From contig JAEEZX010000060.1 in the NCBI GenBank assembly GCA_016292045.1, forward strand, positions 1 through 63,102: 63,102 nt of DNA. Reading direction: 5' to 3'. The notes beneath the pieces are model-generated. The model searched no databases and was not told the DNA's origin. It saw only the letters and a list, made by a program, of their open reading frames with translations. Shown here piece after piece: positions 59,803 to 63,102 of the stretch; positions within the stretch are counted from its first letter, which is position 1, and each line of letters begins with the position of its first letter. This stretch comes from Bacteroidaceae bacterium. Its GTDB lineage: Bacteria; Bacteroidota; Bacteroidia; Bacteroidales; Bacteroidaceae. A program made the position numbers and the translations under genes.

Positions 59803-60390
59803 AAGTTAAGAGTGAAGAGTTAAAAGTGAAGAGTTTTTTGTTTTATGGACACAAAATTCACATGAATTTTGTGTGATCTCTGCCGTTGTAGCAAGGTCGT
59901 TTCTTCGCTCTTCCCTCGACGTTCCTCCGTAGTTCTCTCGAATGTCGTCCGGTATTCATTCATTATTATTGCAGTATTATCGCACTATATGTGCAGTGTT
60001 TCACTGGACATATACTGGACAAGTACTGGAGAAGTACTGGACATATACTGAACTTTGGTCGAGAGAACATGCTTGTAAGAGGCTTAGAAAGAGCTATGAA
60101 GGTGCTTGGAAAGAGTTTACATTAACCTGTGTTGATTTTGCTGGTGATGATTGCCGACATTTTTTGCGACATCCGCGACATTCGCGACACGAATATTTTG
60201 TGTGTGTGCGAGTTTTTACCGGAGTGCAGAGGAAAACTTTTTCGTGTGCAGAGGAAAAAGTGTTGGAGTGTATAGCAACAAATATTCGTGTGTAATGGCG
60301 AGCCAAGTCCGAAACGACTGGAGCGCCGTTCCGAAACGACCGGACTGCTGCTCCGAAGTAACCGGGCTGAAGATGAACTAATTTGAATAA
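59803..60390. repeat. repeat-rich non-coding region
   Basis: About 590 bases without a convincing gene. It holds an AGTTAAG/AGTGAAG heptamer array (59803-59838), an 11-bp tandem array TACTGGACATA (about 60008-60055), two to three copies of a CGACATTCG-like unit (60170-60190), a duplicated GTGCAGAGGAAAA (about 60221-60258) and a duplicated TTCCGAAACGACCGG-like unit (60308-60375). Open frames of 70-117 codons here have low-complexity, unrecognisable products. Function unknown. Confidence 0.5.
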
Positions 60391-60393
60391 AAC

Positions 60394-60420
60394 AGGAGCC
60401 CCATGATATTATGAGACTCC
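60394..60420 (-). terminator. terminator of the secreted protein/peptide operon
   Basis: In the minus-strand transcript GGAGTCTCAT pairs imperfectly with the CATGGGGCTCC side and is followed by TGTTTTATT. It lies about 50 bases past the stop of the 63-residue peptide gene. Confidence 0.55.
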
Positions 60421-60470
60421 CTCAACCAAACAATTTAATCTTAACAGTTATGAAAAAGTACGATTATGCA

Positions 60471-60662
60471 TCACCATTCTTCCCAAGCATCGGGAGCAGA
60501 GATGGATTCGCGTGAGTAACTGCTGCCGCCTCCGCTATAGGCATCGTCTATCGTTTCGTTTGTGGCACGTTTTGATTCAACATAAGAAAGATTTATCATT
60601 AAATTTCCTGCCGTGTTCAACTTAATTACGATACAATCGGGCACAATATATTTCTTCTTCAT
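60471..60662 (-). CDS. 63-residue peptide with KKKYIVPD N-terminus
   Basis: A small protein starting MKKKYIVPDCIVIKLNTAGNL, followed by a Gly/Ser-rich centre (AYSGGGSSYSRES) and an acidic, tryptophan-containing end (APDAWEEW). Small Bacteroidota proteins with a basic start and a YxxP motif like this occur widely without known function. Some resemble leader-plus-core precursors of modified or exported peptides, and a Gly-rich stretch in the middle fits a cleavage site. This is inference, as no modifying enzyme is nearby. It begins 12 bases after the large secreted protein gene on the same strand, so it is probably co-expressed. Confidence 0.6.
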   Translation of the reverse strand: MKKKYIVPDCIVIKLNTAGNLMINLSYVESKRATNETIDDAYSGGGSSYSRESISAPDAWEEW

Positions 60663-60674
60663 AGTTTTATCTTA

Positions 60675-63102
60675 TTATTTCATGATTTGCCCATTGAGGG
60701 AATACTTCACTCCGCTTTTCACAACAACGACACGACCGTTGATAATATAAGTGCCGTCGCCCAAGGCAGAGGATGCTGCGGCCGACGGAAGTGCGGCAAC
60801 GGCGGTGGGGTCGTCCTCCTCATGGAAATAAAATGCAATTCGGGCAAGAGACTCCGATGGCAATTGCAGATAACAGCGGTTAGCACCTACCTTATAACCG
60901 CTTCCTTCGATTTTGTAGAATGCTGTCACACCGTCATGACGCTGGAGAATGTATTCATGACCCGTATCGGTGATATCCAAAGCGGCATCAGTCACATTAC
61001 CATAGAGCAGACCTGCGTTCACGATGTCGTCTGAACCGACACGACTGCCGCGATACTCGGTATTGGGATAACCGTCCTCGGCATAGAGAATGACAGGAGT
61101 GTTGGCAGGAATGGAGGAATTCACCTCGTCCAGTGTGATCGCACTGCCGCTCACGTCCATGCACTTGTAGGCCGTAACACCGGAAGGAACATTCACTTCG
61201 AATGGTGCGCAGAACGTGCCATACTTCACATCGGGATTTACGCCCATGTAGGCGGTGGTGGTGCGGTCAATACCGTAGGTCAACGTCATGTCGGAAAGAT
61301 AACACCAGTTGTTGCCATTGTCTTTGCCTGCCTTCAGTCCCAAAGTGAGGTCTTCGTTCCCGTCCAAACTGAACTCAATAGTATAGAGTCCATAGCGGGC
61401 GGTGGTGACTTCCATCTCTCTGCCGTTGGCAAACACATAACATCCGCTCGTGTTGTCGTCTCCAAACACAGTGGCCGCAGCATAGGCTTCCAGTCTGTAG
61501 GTTCCTGCGGGCAGGCCGGATATGGTCTGATAGATGAGATTCACATTCTGGACAGCAGAACCACTCCAATAGCTGATGCCGTAGCCCGAATGAGCATCGC
61601 TGTTGATTGCGCTCTGGTTTTCCGCATAATCGCCCGCCTGACAACTGCTGTCGCGCAGCCAGCGTTTGTAATAACCGTTGTTGTGTTGTGCCTTGTCGGT
61701 ATTGGCAGTAATTACGGGCCAGGCCACCATAGCTGTAGCATTATCCGTCAGATTAACATACTCTCCCGTATTCACAAGGATAAACTCGTGTGCTTCAGCT
61801 GCGTTGGTCGTGGCATTGTAGCCGTTGATGTAATAAGTGCCAGAGGTGCCCGTCTCTGCGTATTCACCGGTGGATATAATGTACGTGTTTTCCTTACCGT
61901 ATACGGGCGTAAACATCCATTTTGTGTTATTTTCATTGCTGGCATCGTTAAAGATATAGCGGTTGTTCCAGATGCCTATCTTTAGATAATTGACATCGAA
62001 AAGGCGTATAGCATATGTGTCCTCACCATTGGATGTCAACTGGATACGGGCTGGTGTATTAGCAAGTACGGGAAGATTTGGGTCCGACGCATCATAATTA
62101 AAGAACTTGCCTGCGGTCAGGTCATAGAGAAAAAAGTCTCCTGCTCCGACCTCCTGCGGAACATAGGCGATGGAAGAGATAACTGCTTCCATCTGCTCCT
62201 CAAGTTCGCGCTGAAGATTTTGCACCAGAGCTGGCGACGACAGTGTCGGCAGAAGACTCTTGTGCTGGGCGAGCATAGTAGTGAGAGCCAGACGCTCCGA
62301 TACGCCGTAGCGGCTATCAACGGTCATAGGAGCCGCCTCGTCAGCCTTTTCGTTATAAGCAGTCTTGGCAGCCTCCAGTCCGGTATCCTTTAAATTGGCG
62401 GTGAGGTCGAAATCTTCCGTGAGGTCGCCCACATGAGACAGCACGAAATCCGTGACACAGAACCAACCTTTGGTACCACCTCCGCTAGTGGAAGCATAGC
62501 CAACACGCAGGTAGTCGCCCTCTGCAACGTAGATTTGCTCCGTAGTCTGAGTCTCCCAATGTTCGCAATGTTCGTCATCCCACACATCGTCGGCTTTCAC
62601 GGGGGAGGTTACAAGGTGGGTAGAGGTCTCGGCATAGACATGTTGGTCTTGGATGTTGCCTTTGCCGCAGACGCTTTTGGCGGAAATCGTATAGATACCG
62701 GAAGGGAGCCCGGTCAGGTCCTGGTGGATGTCCATAGAGGTGAAGTTGTTGCTCCAGTTGTTGTAACACGTCTTTCCGAGTATCGTAGCCTGCTTGAAAT
62801 CGCCAGAGGCGGCTACGTTAGCCACTGTCCAGCCGTCGGCATTGGTCGTAAACGAGGGGTTTAGAATCTCGCTGTAGCTCTGGCTCTCTACGTCGGCCAC
62901 GGCAGCAACCAAGGTGCTGTATGTGTTTGCATCAATGGCAGCTGTGAGTGCCGAAGTCTGTGCTTCGCTGAGTGAAGCAGACTCCACGTTGACCAGCCCG
63001 CGGGCCTCGCTCAGGAGCATTTTGGCCAGGTTGGTCTCCGTGCCCACCACATAGCTGGCCATGGACTTCGGCGCAAGGGTGCACACAAGGGTGCTGCCGT
63101 CC
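60675..63102 (-). CDS. large secreted multidomain protein (5' end outside window)
   Basis: The frame is open to the right edge, so only the C-terminal 808 or so residues are present. They contain, in order, a helical segment, a carbohydrate-binding-like sandwich (NPSFTTNADGWTV through DFVLSHVGD), another helical linker, a region resembling a beta-trefoil/ricin domain (FFLYDLTAGKFFNYDA through YVN), a second jelly-roll module (GYYKRWLRDSSCQAG through DMTLTYG), and a beta-rich tail (KYGTFCAPFEVNVPSGVTAYKC...IPANTPVILYAEDG). The chain ends GTYIINGRVVVVKSGVKYSLNGQIMK, probably a sorting or anchoring tail of T9SS type in atypical order. It is likely a surface glycan-binding protein or glycosidase accessory. 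Any catalytic domain would be upstream. Confidence 0.7.
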   Translation of the reverse strand, partial: DGSTLVCTLAPKSMASYVVGTETNLAKMLLSEARGLVNVESASLSEAQTSALTAAIDANTYSTLVAAVADVESQSYSEILNPSFTTNADGWTVANVAASGDFKQATILGKTCYNNWSNNFTSMDIHQDLTGLPSGIYTISAKSVCGKGNIQDQHVYAETSTHLVTSPVKADDVWDDEHCEHWETQTTEQIYVAEGDYLRVGYASTSGGGTKGWFCVTDFVLSHVGDLTEDFDLTANLKDTGLEAAKTAYNEKADEAAPMTVDSRYGVSERLALTTMLAQHKSLLPTLSSPALVQNLQRELEEQMEAVISSIAYVPQEVGAGDFFLYDLTAGKFFNYDASDPNLPVLANTPARIQLTSNGEDTYAIRLFDVNYLKIGIWNNRYIFNDASNENNTKWMFTPVYGKENTYIISTGEYAETGTSGTYYINGYNATTNAAEAHEFILVNTGEYVNLTDNATAMVAWPVITANTDKAQHNNGYYKRWLRDSSCQAGDYAENQSAINSDAHSGYGISYWSGSAVQNVNLIYQTISGLPAGTYRLEAYAAATVFGDDNTSGCYVFANGREMEVTTARYGLYTIEFSLDGNEDLTLGLKAGKDNGNNWCYLSDMTLTYGIDRTTTAYMGVNPDVKYGTFCAPFEVNVPSGVTAYKCMDVSGSAITLDEVNSSIPANTPVILYAEDGYPNTEYRGSRVGSDDIVNAGLLYGNVTDAALDITDTGHEYILQRHDGVTAFYKIEGSGYKVGANRCYLQLPSESLARIAFYFHEEDDPTAVAALPSAAASSALGDGTYIINGRVVVVKSGVKYSLNGQIMK

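Noticed and set aside
59942..60306. Open frames of 70-117 codons in the repeat-rich spacer
   Set aside because: Composition follows the tandem repeats; no start context, domain or promoter box supports translation.
60452..60511. Short plus-strand frame MKKYDYASPFF... opposite the end of the peptide gene
   Set aside because: Only about 20 codons, without homology, overlapping the supported 63-residue gene.

Overview
The window is a chromosomal segment of a Bacteroidota bacterium, most likely Prevotellaceae (Prevotella/Segatella-like). The reasons are the promoter box TAnnTTTG found upstream of many genes, the frdCAB order, an ArgF'-type carbamoyltransferase, UpxY-type antiterminator, DUF4294 and DUF3990/DUF3791 proteins, a GH51 enzyme set, a long signal peptidase I and Bacteroidota-style secreted proteins. 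No tRNA, rRNA, CRISPR array or insertion sequence was recognised.

Layout. 1-3.7 kb is accessory: a three-gene cassette (four-TM protein, metallo-beta-lactamase-fold protein, third gene cut by the edge), a truncated ORF6N gene, an ART-like DUF3990/DUF3791 toxin-antitoxin pair and a four-helix-bundle (S23) gene inside a 31-bp perfect inverted repeat. 3.7-11.3 kb holds gmd, a fimbrillin-like lipoprotein bracketed by 21-bp perfect inverted repeats, two related non-coding palindromic elements, a UpxY/NusG-like antiterminator with a hairpin-rich leader, a TonB-dependent receptor, a second S23 cassette and a Nudix gene. 10.7-17.3 kb is a minus-strand run: frdCAB, an MBL-fold hydrolase, a Nudix hydrolase, an aldo/keto reductase and nadD. 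17.4-22.7 kb is mnmG-apt-uvrC-deoC, with a canonical parS sequence just after mnmG. 22.8-32.8 kb carries a polyprenyl synthase, polA (lacking Exo I), upp, a yqeY-like gene, a phosphodiesterase, an aquaporin, a DUF486 protein, a GH51 arabinofuranosidase and a secreted protein. 32.8-46.9 kb is almost entirely minus strand: pflA/pflB, an NSS transporter, glycerate kinase, a second GH51 enzyme, and a compact six-gene operon led by a DUF4294 gene and containing a PurF-like protein without the catalytic cysteine. 47.4-58.4 kb is entirely plus strand: argF', a TrmH-family gene, nadA, a CPA2 antiporter, ychF, lgt, a flippase, dapB, lepB and ybeY. 58.4-63.1 kb has an M64 peptidase, repeat-rich non-coding DNA, and a large secreted multidomain protein followed by a 63-residue peptide gene.

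Two themes stand out. (1) Origin signatures: mnmG, a perfect parS, a second parS-like palindrome in uvrC, a switch in gene orientation at about 47 kb, and an AT-rich spacer at 48.97-49.22 kb with a perfect TTATNCACA DnaA box and phased near-matches. Together they suggest that the chromosomal origin lies in this window. (2) Inverted-repeat cassettes: short tandem arrays with 7-bp (also 8-, 9- and 11-bp) units occur repeatedly between genes. The most elaborate arrays are inverted around both S23 genes, in a layout resembling 23S rRNA intervening sequences. Related 9-bp arrays bracket three non-coding palindromic elements, and one heptamer array sits in frame inside gmd. These may be one family of mobile or expanding elements, which is an inference.
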